The notes below the pieces were generated by a model that ran no database searches, was not told the DNA's origin, and saw only the letters and a list, made by a program, of their open reading frames with translations. Below are positions 33,933 to 42,758 of a stretch of 56,275 nt of DNA, in pieces (positions within the stretch are counted from its first letter, which is position 1; every line of letters begins with the position of its first letter). This DNA comes from Pseudomonadota bacterium (GTDB lineage Bacteria; Pseudomonadota; Alphaproteobacteria; Rhizobiales; Hyphomicrobiaceae), in contig JAFAFW010000063.1 in NCBI GenBank assembly GCA_023423275.1, positions 1 through 56,275 of the forward strand, given 5' to 3'. The translations under genes and the position numbers were made by a program.

Positions 33933-34778
33933 ATGGTACCGCCGAGGTTCTCAGTGGCTCAGGATGCCGAACAGGAACGGGAGCAGCGCCCCGCCGATCA
34001 GGACCATGCTGGCTTGAGCCGGTCCTCGCGTGCCCGTGACACCGCGCAGATGCCGCAGCACGGTCTGCCGCCGAACATCGCGACATTGCCGTCAGCCGAC
34101 CGGCGGGAGAAGTTGCGCACGCTGGAAGCCTTGCTGTTCGCCGCCTCCGAGCCGCTCGAGGAGGCGAAGCTTGCCGCCCGCCTCGGACTGGGTCCTGAAC
34201 TGCCGGCGCTGCTGGAGGAGCTGAAGGGGTTCTACGCGAGCCGTGGCGTCAACCTGGTGCGCGTTGCGGGCAAATGGGCGTTCCGCACGGCGTCCGACCT
34301 CGCCTATCTGCTGGAGCAGCACGCTGCCGATGAGCGGCGGCTGTCAAAGGCCGCCCTGGAGACGCTGGCGATCATTGCCTACCACCAGCCCGTCACGCGC
34401 GCCGAGATCGAGGAGATCCGCGGGGTCTCGACGTCCAAAGGTACCCTGGACGTCCTGCTGGAAACAGGCTGGATCCGCCCGCGTGGCCGCCGGCGCGCGC
34501 CAGGTAAACCGATTACCTACGGGACAACCGATTCCTTTCTTGTCCATTTTAGTCTAGATAGCATCAGGGACCTTCCGGGACTGGCGGAATTGAAGGGAGC
34601 CGGACTGCTCGACAGCAATCTGCCACCGGATTTCAAGGTCCCCGAGCCCACGGACGTCGCCGCCCTGCTGCCCGACGAGTTGCCACTCGAAAGTCCAGAG
34701 GATGACGAGCCGCCGGAGGAGCTGCAGCTTCTGCTGGCGCAGGAACCGATGGACGATGCCGAGGACGACGAGCGCTAA
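33933..34778 (+). CDS. scpB: Segregation and condensation protein B
   Basis: A 281-residue double-winged-helix protein that dimerises and clamps the ScpA kleisin. Conserved segments are R-T-L-E-A-L-L-F-A-A-S-E-P-L, L-A-I-I-A-Y-H-Q-P-V-T-R-A-E-I-E-E-I-R-G-V, and the L-L-E-T-G-W-I pattern. The C-terminus is an acidic Glu/Asp/Pro-rich tail. The ATG at 33933 has an upstream GAAGGA. A later ATG at 34050 would remove an unusual Gln/Arg-rich N-terminal stretch of about 39 residues and is a plausible alternative. Confidence 0.93.
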   Translation: MVPPRFSVAQDAEQEREQRPADQDHAGLSRSSRARDTAQMPQHGLPPNIATLPSADRREKLRTLEALLFAASEPLEEAKLAARLGLGPELPALLEELKGFYASRGVNLVRVAGKWAFRTASDLAYLLEQHAADERRLSKAALETLAIIAYHQPVTRAEIEEIRGVSTSKGTLDVLLETGWIRPRGRRRAPGKPITYGTTDSFLVHFSLDSIRDLPGLAELKGAGLLDSNLPPDFKVPEPTDVAALLPDELPLESPEDDEPPEELQLLLAQEPMDDAEDDER

Positions 34779-34808
34779 TCTGCCCAGGATTGCCCCAGAT
34801 CGCAGCGC

Positions 34809-35969
34809 GTGGCCGACGTGAGTTTGCTCACGTGGCTTTCGAAGCGGTCTGATCCGCAGGCAATGCCGTCGGTTGCTCACGATGAGCAGCCACGAGGTCG
34901 GGTTGCGGCAGCGTTCGCTGCCAGCTTGACGTTTGATGCGGTCGAGCGGCGTTTCGGCGAAGTTTGTGCGGTTCGCGGTGTTTCTCTCGAGATCGCTCCT
35001 GGCGAGGTTGTCTGCCTGCTGGGACCTTCCGGATGCGGCAAGACCACACTGCTGCGGATTGCATCGGGCATCGAACGGCCAACGGCTGGCCGGGTGCTCA
35101 TCAATGATCGCGAAGTCGCAGGCCCGTCTCGCTTCGAGCCGCCGGAATCCCGCAATGTCGGCCTGATGTTTCAGGATTTCGCGCTCTTTCCGCACCTGAC
35201 CATCCAGCAGAACGTCGCGTTCGGACTGAAATCCCTGCCGGCGGAGGAGGCCGCGCGCGAGGCGCTGGCGGTGCTGACGCGCGTCGGCCTGGAGCGCTAT
35301 GCGGCGTCCTATCCGCATATCCTGTCGGGAGGCGAGCAACAGCGTGTGGCCTTGGCGCGGGCGATCGTGCCCCGTCCGTCCGTGATGCTGATGGATGAGC
35401 CGTTCTCGGGTCTCGATGTGCAATTGCGTGACAGCATGCAGGAAGAAACGCTCGGCTTGCTGCGGGAGACCCGCGCGACCTGCATGATCGTGACGCACAA
35501 TCCCGAGGAAGCGATGCGCCTCGGTGACCGTATCGCGGTCATGCAGCGTGGCAGGATCATCCAGATCGGCAAGGCCGAAGAGCTTTACCATCACCCCGCA
35601 GAGCTGTTCGTGGCGCGCTTGTTCTCTGAGGTTAACGAGGTGCCTTGCACGGTGGAAAGCGGCGCGGTGCGGACGCCGGTCGGAACGTTTCCGGCTCCCG
35701 GCATTGCCGATGGCGGCCGTGCCATCCTGTGTCTGCGGCATCGTGGTATCCAGGTGATGCCGGCCGGGCAGGGGCTGCCGGGGCGCATTTTGCAGGTGAA
35801 GTTCCTGGGAGACGTCGGCCGCGTGGAACTGGCGGTGCAGGGTTTCGAGGCGCCGCTGCGGGCCCGCGTGCGGGAAAGCGAGGGCTGGACCAAGGGCGCC
35901 GAGGTTTCGATCGAGGTCGATCCGACGCGGGTCCTCATTTTCCCTGGGGAGATTGGGGAAAACGCCTGA
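34809..35969 (+). CDS. Orphan FbpC-like ABC transporter ATPase
   Basis: A 386-residue ATPase of the iron(III)/spermidine/sulfate CUT1-like branch. It shows Walker A G-P-S-G-C-G-K-T (72-79), signature L-S-G-G-E-Q-Q-R-V (172-180), Walker B M-L-M-D-E-P and a C-terminal TOBE-like domain (about 270-380). Most motifs match FbpC (F-Q-D-F-A-L-F-P-H-L). No permease or binding-protein gene is adjacent, so its partners must be encoded elsewhere. GTG 34809 or ATG 34863 may be the start; the first 35 residues lie outside the ABC domain. It separates scpB from tatA, which are usually neighbours. Confidence 0.85.
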   Translation: MADVSLLTWLSKRSDPQAMPSVAHDEQPRGRVAAAFAASLTFDAVERRFGEVCAVRGVSLEIAPGEVVCLLGPSGCGKTTLLRIASGIERPTAGRVLINDREVAGPSRFEPPESRNVGLMFQDFALFPHLTIQQNVAFGLKSLPAEEAAREALAVLTRVGLERYAASYPHILSGGEQQRVALARAIVPRPSVMLMDEPFSGLDVQLRDSMQEETLGLLRETRATCMIVTHNPEEAMRLGDRIAVMQRGRIIQIGKAEELYHHPAELFVARLFSEVNEVPCTVESGAVRTPVGTFPAPGIADGGRAILCLRHRGIQVMPAGQGLPGRILQVKFLGDVGRVELAVQGFEAPLRARVRESEGWTKGAEVSIEVDPTRVLIFPGEIGENA

Positions 35970-36095
35970 ATTCAGCCGTTTAGGCTGTGTTGTCGCGGGG
36001 TGGTGGGCGGCTTGCTGCTAACGCCTATATCTGCGATAGTGCCACTCAAACTGTTGAAGCGCGGCCAATAGAGCCGCCAGGGAGTCATCAGAACA

Positions 36096-36338
36096 ATGGG
36101 TGCAACCAGCATCTGGCACTGGATCATCGTGCTTCTGATCGTCGTGCTGCTGTTTGGCCGCGGCAAGATCTCCGACATCATGGGTGATGTTGCCAAGGGC
36201 ATCAAGAGCTTCAAGAAGGGCATGTCGGAGGACGAGGCCGAGGCTGCCAAGTCCGCCGACGAGCCCAAGATTATCGAGCAGTCGACGGTGAAGCCCGTCG
36301 AGCGGACCGGTGCTGCCGAGAGCAGCAAGGTGAGCTGA
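36096..36338 (+). CDS. tatA: Sec-independent translocase subunit TatA
   Basis: An 80-residue protein with a short N-terminal membrane helix (about 5-20), the F-G-R-G-K hinge, an amphipathic helix (I-S-D-I-M-G-D-V-A-K-G-I) and a charged tail. Multimers of TatA form the pore for folded, twin-arginine-signal proteins. The W-H-W-I-I-V start is typical of alphaproteobacterial TatA. It lies 98 bases upstream of tatB. Confidence 0.93.
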   Translation: MGATSIWHWIIVLLIVVLLFGRGKISDIMGDVAKGIKSFKKGMSEDEAEAAKSADEPKIIEQSTVKPVERTGAAESSKVS

Positions 36339-36436
36339 ATTAGGACCCGACGCCGCTCGAAGATGAGGCACTGCCCAGCCGGGATTGTCTGGGTAGACGT
36401 ATCTGCTGTGCGGCGGGGTAAGGCGCGGGCGCAATC

Positions 36437-36964
36437 ATGTTCGATGTCGGCTGGTCCGAACTATTGGTTATCGGGGTCGTTGCGCTCCTCGTCGTCGGCC
36501 CGAAGGAGCTGCCGGCGCTGCTGCGCACGATCGGCCGCTACATGGGGGTCGTGAAGCGGCAGGCGAACGAGTTCCGCGCCCAGTTCGACGAGGCGATGCG
36601 CGATACTGAATTCGATCAGCTGCGCAAAGACGTCGAAGCCATCAAGAAGGACGCCGAGTCGAGCTTGCGGGCGGCGGAGCAGTCGGTGCAGACGGAAATT
36701 GCCGACGCCAAGAACGAGATCGATGCCGCAGCCGCCAGTGCGACCGCGAAGATCGACGAGGCGGAACACAAGGTGGAGGCGGCAGAAGCCAAGCCCGCCC
36801 TCTCGGATGAGCGGCCTGATCTGCCCGCCATCTCCGATGAGACCACGCCACCTGCGCCCCCGGCCGTAAACGGTTCGGCGTCGCATGCTTATAACGGCAA
36901 TGGCGTCGATACGGGTGCCGGCCACGGAGAGCGGCCGGAAAGGGCGGGGCACGAGACGCCATGA
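36437..36964 (+). CDS. tatB: Sec-independent translocase subunit TatB
   Basis: A 175-residue protein with the TatB-specific N-terminus M-F-D-V-G-W-S-E-L, including the functionally important Glu8 in the membrane helix. The G-P-K-E-L-P hinge and a long amphipathic, coiled-coil-like helix (about 40-130) follow, with an Ala/Pro-rich tail. TatB with TatC recognises twin-arginine signal peptides. Its stop overlaps the tatC start by four bases (ATGA), implying coupled translation. Confidence 0.95.
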   Translation: MFDVGWSELLVIGVVALLVVGPKELPALLRTIGRYMGVVKRQANEFRAQFDEAMRDTEFDQLRKDVEAIKKDAESSLRAAEQSVQTEIADAKNEIDAAAASATAKIDEAEHKVEAAEAKPALSDERPDLPAISDETTPPAPPAVNGSASHAYNGNGVDTGAGHGERPERAGHETP

Positions 36965-37761
36965 CGGACGTGCTGGAAGACAAGCGGGCCGGGCAGGACG
37001 AGATCGACGCGTCCCAGGCACCGCTGATGGAGCATCTGGTCGAGCTCCGGCAGCGCTTGGTTTATGCGCTGATTGCCATTTTCATCGCGTTTTTCGTCTG
37101 CTTCTTCTTTGCCAAGCAGATCTACGCCATTCTCGTGGTGCCCTATAAGTGGGCGGCTGGCGCCGATACCAAGATCGAGATGATCTATACGGCGCCGCAC
37201 GAGTTCTTTTTTACCCAGCTCAAGCTGGCTCTTTTCGGCGCTGTGTTCCTGGCGTTCCCTATCATCGCCACTCAGATTTACAGGTTCGTCGCGCCGGGGC
37301 TCTATCACAACGAGCGTGACGCCTTTCGCCCCTACCTGATCGCGACGCCGGTGCTGTTTCTGCTCGGCGCGTGTGTCGTGTATTTCATCGTCATGCCGTT
37401 GGCGATGCGGTTCTTCCTGTCGATGGAATGGAATACGGGTGATGTCCAGATTCACCTGCAGGCCAAGGTCAGTGAGTATCTGTCGCTCATCATGACGCTC
37501 ATTCTCGGCTTCGGCTTCATGTTCCAGCTTCCGGTGGTTCTGACACTGCTGGCGCGCGCGGGCGTGCTGGATGGCAATACACTGCGCGAGAAACGGCGCT
37601 GGGCGATCCTTGGCATCTTTGTCGTGGCTGCGGTGCTGACACCGCCGGATCCCATCAGCCAGATCTCGATGGCCCTGCCTACGATCCTGCTCTACGAGCT
37701 GTCGATCGTGGCTGTGGACCGCGTGGTCAAGGCGCGGGACAAAGACAGGTCAACAACCTGA
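36961..37761 (+). CDS. tatC: Sec-independent translocase subunit TatC
   Basis: A 266-residue polytopic protein with six membrane helices. Family features include the N-terminal M-E-H-L-V-E-L-R-Q-R-L, the F-F-x-Q-L-K-L-A-L-F segment and the periplasmic F-V-A-P-G-L-Y-H-N-E-R followed by a Pro-kinked helix. TatC holds the primary twin-arginine binding site. It is translationally coupled to tatB and is followed by serS after 140 bases. Confidence 0.95.
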   Translation: MTDVLEDKRAGQDEIDASQAPLMEHLVELRQRLVYALIAIFIAFFVCFFFAKQIYAILVVPYKWAAGADTKIEMIYTAPHEFFFTQLKLALFGAVFLAFPIIATQIYRFVAPGLYHNERDAFRPYLIATPVLFLLGACVVYFIVMPLAMRFFLSMEWNTGDVQIHLQAKVSEYLSLIMTLILGFGFMFQLPVVLTLLARAGVLDGNTLREKRRWAILGIFVVAAVLTPPDPISQISMALPTILLYELSIVAVDRVVKARDKDRSTT

Positions 37762-37901
37762 ATCCTCCAGCACGCAACCGATCGCATGCGTTTATCCGCT
37801 GACGGAGGGTGCGGCGCGGACGGTGTCTAGACCGCATCCACGCGAGGTCCTATAGCTCCGGTCACCGTCGGCCTGGCCGACGCGAGAAGAGGGCCGCGAC
37901 C

Positions 37902-39233
37902 GTGTTCGACATCAAATGGATCAGAGATAACCCCGAGGCATTCGACGCAGGGCTTGCGAGGCGCGGGCTATCGGCACTGTCGGCCGGTCTCATTGCGCTG
38001 GATGAAGAGCGGCGCTCCAACCTGACCCGGCTGCAGGACGCGCAGGCCCGGCGCAACGCCGCCTCCAAGGACATCGGCAAGGCCAAGGCTGCGAAGGACG
38101 AAGCCAAGGCCCAGGCGTTGATGAAGGAGGTCGCCGATCTCAAGGACGCGATCGCCGCCGGCGAGGTGAAAGAGCGGGAATTCGAGGCGAAGCTGACGGC
38201 CGAGCTGGCGCAGATCCCGAATCTGCCGCGCGATGACGTGCCCGAAGGGCCGGACGAGACCGGCAATGTCGAGGTGCGCCGCGTCGGCACGCCGCCTAAG
38301 TTCGACTTCACGCCCAAGCAGCATTTCGAGATCGGCGAGGCGCTGGGGCTGATGGATTTCGAGACCGCGGCCAAGCTGTCAGGCGCGCGGTTTGTCGTGC
38401 TCAAGGGGATGATGGCGCGGCTGGAGCGGGCGCTTGGGGCGTTCATGCTCGATCTGCATACGGGAGTGAACGGCTATACGGAGGTCGCACCGCCGATCCT
38501 GGTGCGCGACGAGGCGATGTTCGGTACGGCGCAACTGCCGAAGTTCGAGGAAGATCAGTTCGAAGCCGTCGATGGGCCAAGCGCCAAGGCACGCAACGTG
38601 GGGGACGGTGAGGGGCGCTCGAACCGCCGTTGGCTCATCCCCACCGCCGAAGTGCCGCTAACCAACCTCGTGCGGGAAAGTATCCAGGACGAAGCTGACC
38701 TGCCGATCCGCGTCACCGCGCACACGCCTTGCTTCCGTGCGGAGGCCGGTGCTGCCGGCCGCGATACGCGCGGCATGATCCGCCAGCATCAGTTTGCGAA
38801 GGTCGAGCTGGTCTCGATCACGACGCCCGAACAGAGCAGCAACGAGCACGAGCGCATGACGGCCTGCGCCGAGGAAGTCCTCAAGCGCCTCGGCCTCGCC
38901 TATCGCACCATGCTGCTGTGCACCGGCGACATGGGCTTCGCCTCGCGTAAAACTTACGACATCGAGGTCTGGCTGCCCGGGCAGAATGCCTATCGAGAGA
39001 TCTCGAGCTGTTCGGTGTGCGGGGATTTCCAGGCGCGGCGCATGAATGCACGCTACCGTCCCAAGGACGGCAAGCCGGAGTTCGTGCATACGCTCAATGG
39101 TTCGGGGCTGGCGATCGGACGCACGCTGATCGCGATCCTGGAAAACTACCAGCAAGCTGATGGCTCTGTCGTGATACCATCAGCCTTGGTGCCGTACATG
39201 GGCGGCGCGGAACGGATCGGGCCGTCTGCCTGA
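37902..39233 (+). CDS. serS: Seryl-tRNA synthetase
   Basis: A 443-residue class II synthetase. The N-terminal long coiled-coil arm (about 30-110) contacts the tRNA-Ser variable arm. Motif 2 (F-R-A-E-A-G-A-A-G-R-D-T-R-G) and motif 3 (G-S-G-L-A-I-G-R-T-L-I-A-I-L-E-N) are clear. GTG 37902 is chosen because F-D-I-K-W-I-R-D-N-P is the canonical start. The frame is open upstream but lacks homology. SurE follows by 19 bases, a tight operon. Confidence 0.96.
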   Translation: MFDIKWIRDNPEAFDAGLARRGLSALSAGLIALDEERRSNLTRLQDAQARRNAASKDIGKAKAAKDEAKAQALMKEVADLKDAIAAGEVKEREFEAKLTAELAQIPNLPRDDVPEGPDETGNVEVRRVGTPPKFDFTPKQHFEIGEALGLMDFETAAKLSGARFVVLKGMMARLERALGAFMLDLHTGVNGYTEVAPPILVRDEAMFGTAQLPKFEEDQFEAVDGPSAKARNVGDGEGRSNRRWLIPTAEVPLTNLVRESIQDEADLPIRVTAHTPCFRAEAGAAGRDTRGMIRQHQFAKVELVSITTPEQSSNEHERMTACAEEVLKRLGLAYRTMLLCTGDMGFASRKTYDIEVWLPGQNAYREISSCSVCGDFQARRMNARYRPKDGKPEFVHTLNGSGLAIGRTLIAILENYQQADGSVVIPSALVPYMGGAERIGPSA

Positions 39234-39252
39234 CCAAGAAAAAGGGAGCGAG

Positions 39253-40038
39253 ATGCGCATTCTGATTACCAACGATGACGGCATCGCTGCTCCTGGCCTG
39301 GAAGTTCTCGGCGATATCGCGCGCGCATTGTCCGACGACGTGTGGACGGTAGCCCCTGAATTCGACCAGAGCGGCGCCTCGCATTCCCTGACGTTGCGGG
39401 AGCCGATCCGCATGCGCAAGCTGGGGGAGAAGACCTTCGCCGTCCGCGGCACGCCGGCCGACTGTGTGATCATGGCGATCCGCTATCTCCTGCACGACGA
39501 CCTGCCGGCGCTGGTGTTGTCGGGGGTCAATCGCGGCGCCAACATCGCTGACGATGTGGCCTACTCGGGCACCATCGCCGGGGCCATCGAGGGCACGCTC
39601 CTGGGGATACGCTCCATCGCGATGAGCCTGGCGTGCGGGTTCCAGTCACCGTCGAGCGTGCAATGGGATACGCCGCGCGCACATGGGCCTGAGATCGTTC
39701 GTCGCCTGCTCGCCGCGGAATGGGATGCGGGTATTCTGATGAACGTGAACTTTCCCGATTGCGAGCCGGGTGACGTTGCAGGCATCGCGGTGACCGAGCA
39801 GGGGCGCCGCGACCACGATCTGATGCGGATTGATCAACGCACGGATACCTGGGGAAATCCGTATTACTGGCTCGGATACGAGCGAAAGAGATCGAACCCG
39901 CGCGGTGGCACCGATCTGTGGGCCGTCTATACCGGTCGCGTCTCGATTACTCCGCTGTCGATCAACCTGACCGCCCGTTCGATGGGAGAGCGGCTGGCGC
40001 GCGAGCTGGCAGACGAGCCGGATACTTCCAGATCTTAA
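39253..40038 (+). CDS. surE: 5'/3'-nucleotidase SurE
   Basis: A 261-residue metal-dependent nucleotidase hydrolysing nucleoside monophosphates during stress or stationary phase. The N-terminal T-N-D-D-G (Asp8, Asp9), Ser in F-D-Q-S-G-A-S-H-S, and Asn in L-S-G-V-N-R-G-A-N build the metal site. AAAGGGAGCG upstream gives good initiation spacing. In related genomes pcm (isoaspartyl methyltransferase) often follows; here no pcm is present before the LysM/M23 gene. Confidence 0.95.
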   Translation: MRILITNDDGIAAPGLEVLGDIARALSDDVWTVAPEFDQSGASHSLTLREPIRMRKLGEKTFAVRGTPADCVIMAIRYLLHDDLPALVLSGVNRGANIADDVAYSGTIAGAIEGTLLGIRSIAMSLACGFQSPSSVQWDTPRAHGPEIVRRLLAAEWDAGILMNVNFPDCEPGDVAGIAVTEQGRRDHDLMRIDQRTDTWGNPYYWLGYERKRSNPRGGTDLWAVYTGRVSITPLSINLTARSMGERLARELADEPDTSRS

Positions 40039-40266
40039 GACGATCGCCATTGTCAGCCAATATTCAGCGGCGGGCCACTGTGATGACCCAATCGCGCCGC
40101 GCTGGTCTCACATTCTGTCTGTAATCAGATCAGTGGTGGTGGTGAGACGTCGAGACTTTGATTTTTCCCGGTTTCCCGGAATTCATCATTTTTGGCCCGG
40201 CATGGCGGATATTTGGTTTCCGCCTGCTTCTCGATAGAACGAATCGTTCGACGGACGACCTCCGCG

Positions 40267-40282
40267 TTAAGGCTCCCTTAAC
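40267..40282 (+). promoter_or_regulatory. Candidate CtrA-binding box upstream of the LysM/M23 lipoprotein gene
   Basis: The sequence TTAA-N7-TTAAC (TTAA 40267-40270, TTAAC 40278-40282) exactly matches the full CtrA consensus of alphaproteobacteria. It lies 44 bases upstream of the next start codon, in the 287-base gap after surE. Further TTAA half-sites follow at about 40293 and 40311. CtrA is the cell-cycle response regulator, so the downstream division-type gene may be cell-cycle controlled. No binding data are available here. Confidence 0.55.
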
Positions 40283-40325
40283 ACTATCAGGGTTAAGAGG
40301 GGTAATGGGTTAAGGAGGTGTGTCC

Positions 40326-42032
40326 ATGTCGCGTACCCAGTCCTCTCCCCGGCTGACGGACCTGAAGTCTCTCATTTCGCCACGTTTCGTGGTGCTCGGT
40401 TTGGCCGTCGCCGCTGCGGGCTGCAGCGGGGGCGTGACACGCTTTGATTCTCCGTTCGGATTGACCGAGACCGGCAGCCGGCCGCCGATCCCCCGGGAAA
40501 GCATGCGCGGATCTTCGAGTTCGCTTGCCGATTCCTCGCCCTATGATGGCGGCGGGTATGCGCAGCCGAGCGCGTCCTACGCCCCCGTGAACGTGGCAGC
40601 CCTTCCTGACAATACGTCCGGCGGATATCAGTCTCAGCCGTACCAGTCTCCGGCCTATCAGCCCTCGTACCGCCAATCACAACCGTCGTATCAGCCAAGC
40701 TATCAGCCGCCGGCTCAGTCCGCGCCGAGCTATACTCCTCCGAACAGCTCGCGGTCCTACGAACCGGCCCCTCAGGCCGTCCGCTCCGAGCGGAGCTATC
40801 GGCCTGAGCCGTCGACACCCGAGCCCTCTTACGCGAGCCAGCCGCGGCAGCCTCGGACTGTCGGGCCGGGCAATACGATCGAAATCCAGCAAGGCGATAC
40901 CCTTTATGGTATTGCGCAGGAATATCGCGCGTCGATCAGCGAGCTGATGGCGCTGAATGGCCTGAGTTCGCCTGTGTTGCGGCCGGGGCAGACGTTGATG
41001 CTGCCGGGTAAGCAGAGCTCGACGGCGGTTGCCGTGCGCGGCTCAAGCCGCCCGACGCGTGAAACAAGGGTTGCGGCGCTTCACACCCAGGAAACGCCAA
41101 CGCCGCTGCCGCAGCCTGGGTCGTATGCGGCAGAGACCGCTCCTGCTGCTGCCCCTGCGAACGTGATGCCGCTCAATGCCGCTGCGTCTGCACCGCCCGC
41201 GCAAGCCGACGAGCCTGCAGATGGCGCACCTGGGACGCATACTCTGAAGCGCGGAGAAAGCCTCTACGGCATCGCCGTCAAATACAGGGTTCCGTTGGCG
41301 GAGCTGCAGAGCATAAACAACATCACCGATCCGCGCAAGTTGCGGCCGGGCATCGTGCTGAGATTGCCGGGTGATGCGGGCGAACCGAAGCAGGCAATTG
41401 CATCGGCTGCCCCGGCTACCGAAGAGCGCCCTGCGGAACGCCTGGTCGAGAAGGTGTCGGCTCCGTCTCAACAGGTGCAGCCCAATATGGCTGCACTTCA
41501 GCAGGGCGCGTCAGGCATTCCGTCGAAACTCGTGATCATCAATGCGCAGACCAAGCAGGTCGCGGCTCTCCACCAGCCGGGCGAGACGGCTACCGACGCC
41601 GCTCCTGCGGCTCAGCCTGCGGAAGCGTCCGCCCCATCTCCGGCGGATACGACCTCGAAGTTTCGCTGGCCGGTCCGCGGCAAGATCATCTCCAGCTTCG
41701 GCACGCATAGTGACGGCAGCAAGAGCGATGGCATCAAGCTTGCGGTTCCGGTCGGCACGGAGGTGCATGCGGCTGAAGGCGGTGTCGTCGCTTACGCCGG
41801 TGATGAGCTGAAAGGTTACGGCAATCTGGTGCTGCTCCGGCACGACAACGGCTGGATCACGGCTTACGCTCACAACGACCAGCTATCGGTGAAGCGCGGT
41901 GATCGCGTGCGCCGCGGGCAGGTCATCGCCAAAGCGGGCAAGTCAGGCAACGCCGATACCCCGCAACTGCATTTCGAGCTGCGCCAGGGATCGAGCCCGG
42001 TCGATCCGATCCCGCACTTGGAAAAGCTTTAG
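40326..42032 (+). CDS. LysM/LytM (M23) lipoprotein, NlpD/DipM-like amidase activator
   Basis: A protein of about 568 residues. A lipobox A-A-A-G-C places the lipidated Cys at residue 33. A Tyr/Gln/Pro/Ser-rich linker follows, then two LysM domains (about 181-225 and 304-348) and a C-terminal LytM domain (about 446-560). The M23 site is degenerate: the first metal His and Asp of H-x-G-I-D are Ser and Lys, and the H-x-H motif reads Q-L-H. Such proteins usually activate cell-wall amidases rather than cut glycan. ATG 40326 follows AAGGAGGTG. A CtrA-like box lies upstream and a terminator follows. Confidence 0.88.
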   Translation: MSRTQSSPRLTDLKSLISPRFVVLGLAVAAAGCSGGVTRFDSPFGLTETGSRPPIPRESMRGSSSSLADSSPYDGGGYAQPSASYAPVNVAALPDNTSGGYQSQPYQSPAYQPSYRQSQPSYQPSYQPPAQSAPSYTPPNSSRSYEPAPQAVRSERSYRPEPSTPEPSYASQPRQPRTVGPGNTIEIQQGDTLYGIAQEYRASISELMALNGLSSPVLRPGQTLMLPGKQSSTAVAVRGSSRPTRETRVAALHTQETPTPLPQPGSYAAETAPAAAPANVMPLNAAASAPPAQADEPADGAPGTHTLKRGESLYGIAVKYRVPLAELQSINNITDPRKLRPGIVLRLPGDAGEPKQAIASAAPATEERPAERLVEKVSAPSQQVQPNMAALQQGASGIPSKLVIINAQTKQVAALHQPGETATDAAPAAQPAEASAPSPADTTSKFRWPVRGKIISSFGTHSDGSKSDGIKLAVPVGTEVHAAEGGVVAYAGDELKGYGNLVLLRHDNGWITAYAHNDQLSVKRGDRVRRGQVIAKAGKSGNADTPQLHFELRQGSSPVDPIPHLEKL

Positions 42033-42073
42033 GCTCAGCACCGATAAGCCACATCCGCTACAGATCATCTCTC

Positions 42074-42104
42074 GCGTCCCTGACCTCTGGTCGGGGACGC
42101 TTTC
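42074..42104 (+). terminator. Intrinsic terminator after the LysM/M23 gene
   Basis: A perfect stem GCGTCCC (42074-42080) / GGGACGC (42094-42100) is followed by TTTC. It lies 42 bases after the LysM/M23 stop and before the convergent hypothetical gene. Confidence 0.65.
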
Positions 42105-42146
42105 GTGACTGAAGGGCACAGGTCTCCCGTCGTCAGGCGCGTGATC

Positions 42147-42641
42147 TCAGCTTGCCGCGGCTCTGCGATCGGCCAGTCGCTGCTCGGTTCCCTCAACGAT
42201 GGCCTGGCGGATGACGTCCGCTTCCGAGGCGTCGGCCGGAACCATGACGTGTTGAGCTTCCGCAAGCTTCCGCAGATTGGCGACGGAGTCGATCTGCTTG
42301 AGTTTGGAGAGCAGGGCTTCGCGGCCGCTTCTGCGGAAAAACGTCACCAGGCTGAAGGCGTAGGGGTCGAATTCTTCGGCCGGTGGCTCGGTTTTCGCTG
42401 GGGCGGATTCGGACGCTGCCTTTGCCGGCGTCTCGGCTGGCGGAGCTGCTGGCGCCAATACTCGCTGCGCAGGTGGACGAAACGGAATCGGCTCACGCAC
42501 GCGGAGTTGGGAAATCTCCCGCGTGCACAGGCGCATCAGTCTTTCGGCGGCCTGCTGTGGGAGCTCACCTTCGGCTCCGAACATGTCCCGGAAGTATTTG
42601 TCCCTGGCGGCGCCGGAGAGTGTGCGTGTTGCTTTGGCCAT
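42147..42641 (-). CDS. Conserved hypothetical protein, probable partner of the ParA-like ATPase
   Basis: A 164-residue soluble protein. An N-terminal helical part (about 1-60, with L-P-Q-Q-A-A-E-R-L-M-R-L-C) is followed by a Pro/Ala/Glu linker (about 60-100). A C-terminal helical part contains D-P-Y-A-F-S-L-V-T-F-F-R-R-S-G-R. ATG 42641 is preferred over an upstream ATG at 42716 because the upstream residues look non-coding. It is encoded 117 bases downstream of the ParA-like gene on the same strand. Cargo adaptors of ParA-family ATPases often lie in this position, so it may be the partner. I do not recognise the family. Confidence 0.6.
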   Translation of the reverse strand: MAKATRTLSGAARDKYFRDMFGAEGELPQQAAERLMRLCTREISQLRVREPIPFRPPAQRVLAPAAPPAETPAKAASESAPAKTEPPAEEFDPYAFSLVTFFRRSGREALLSKLKQIDSVANLRKLAEAQHVMVPADASEADVIRQAIVEGTEQRLADRRAAAS

Positions 42642-42758
42642 CGGCTCGGCGTCTGGTGTGATATCGGCTTCAGGTAAGATGCCATGTCGAGCATCACCCG
42701 CGCGGCTAACGAACATCAGGACTTCTCAACGATTCGAGAAATCCCGGAAAGATTCAAT

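Noticed and set aside
34554..35741. Open frame of about 395 codons opposite the orphan ABC ATPase
   Set aside because: All ABC motifs are on the plus strand; the antisense product has no recognisable domain.
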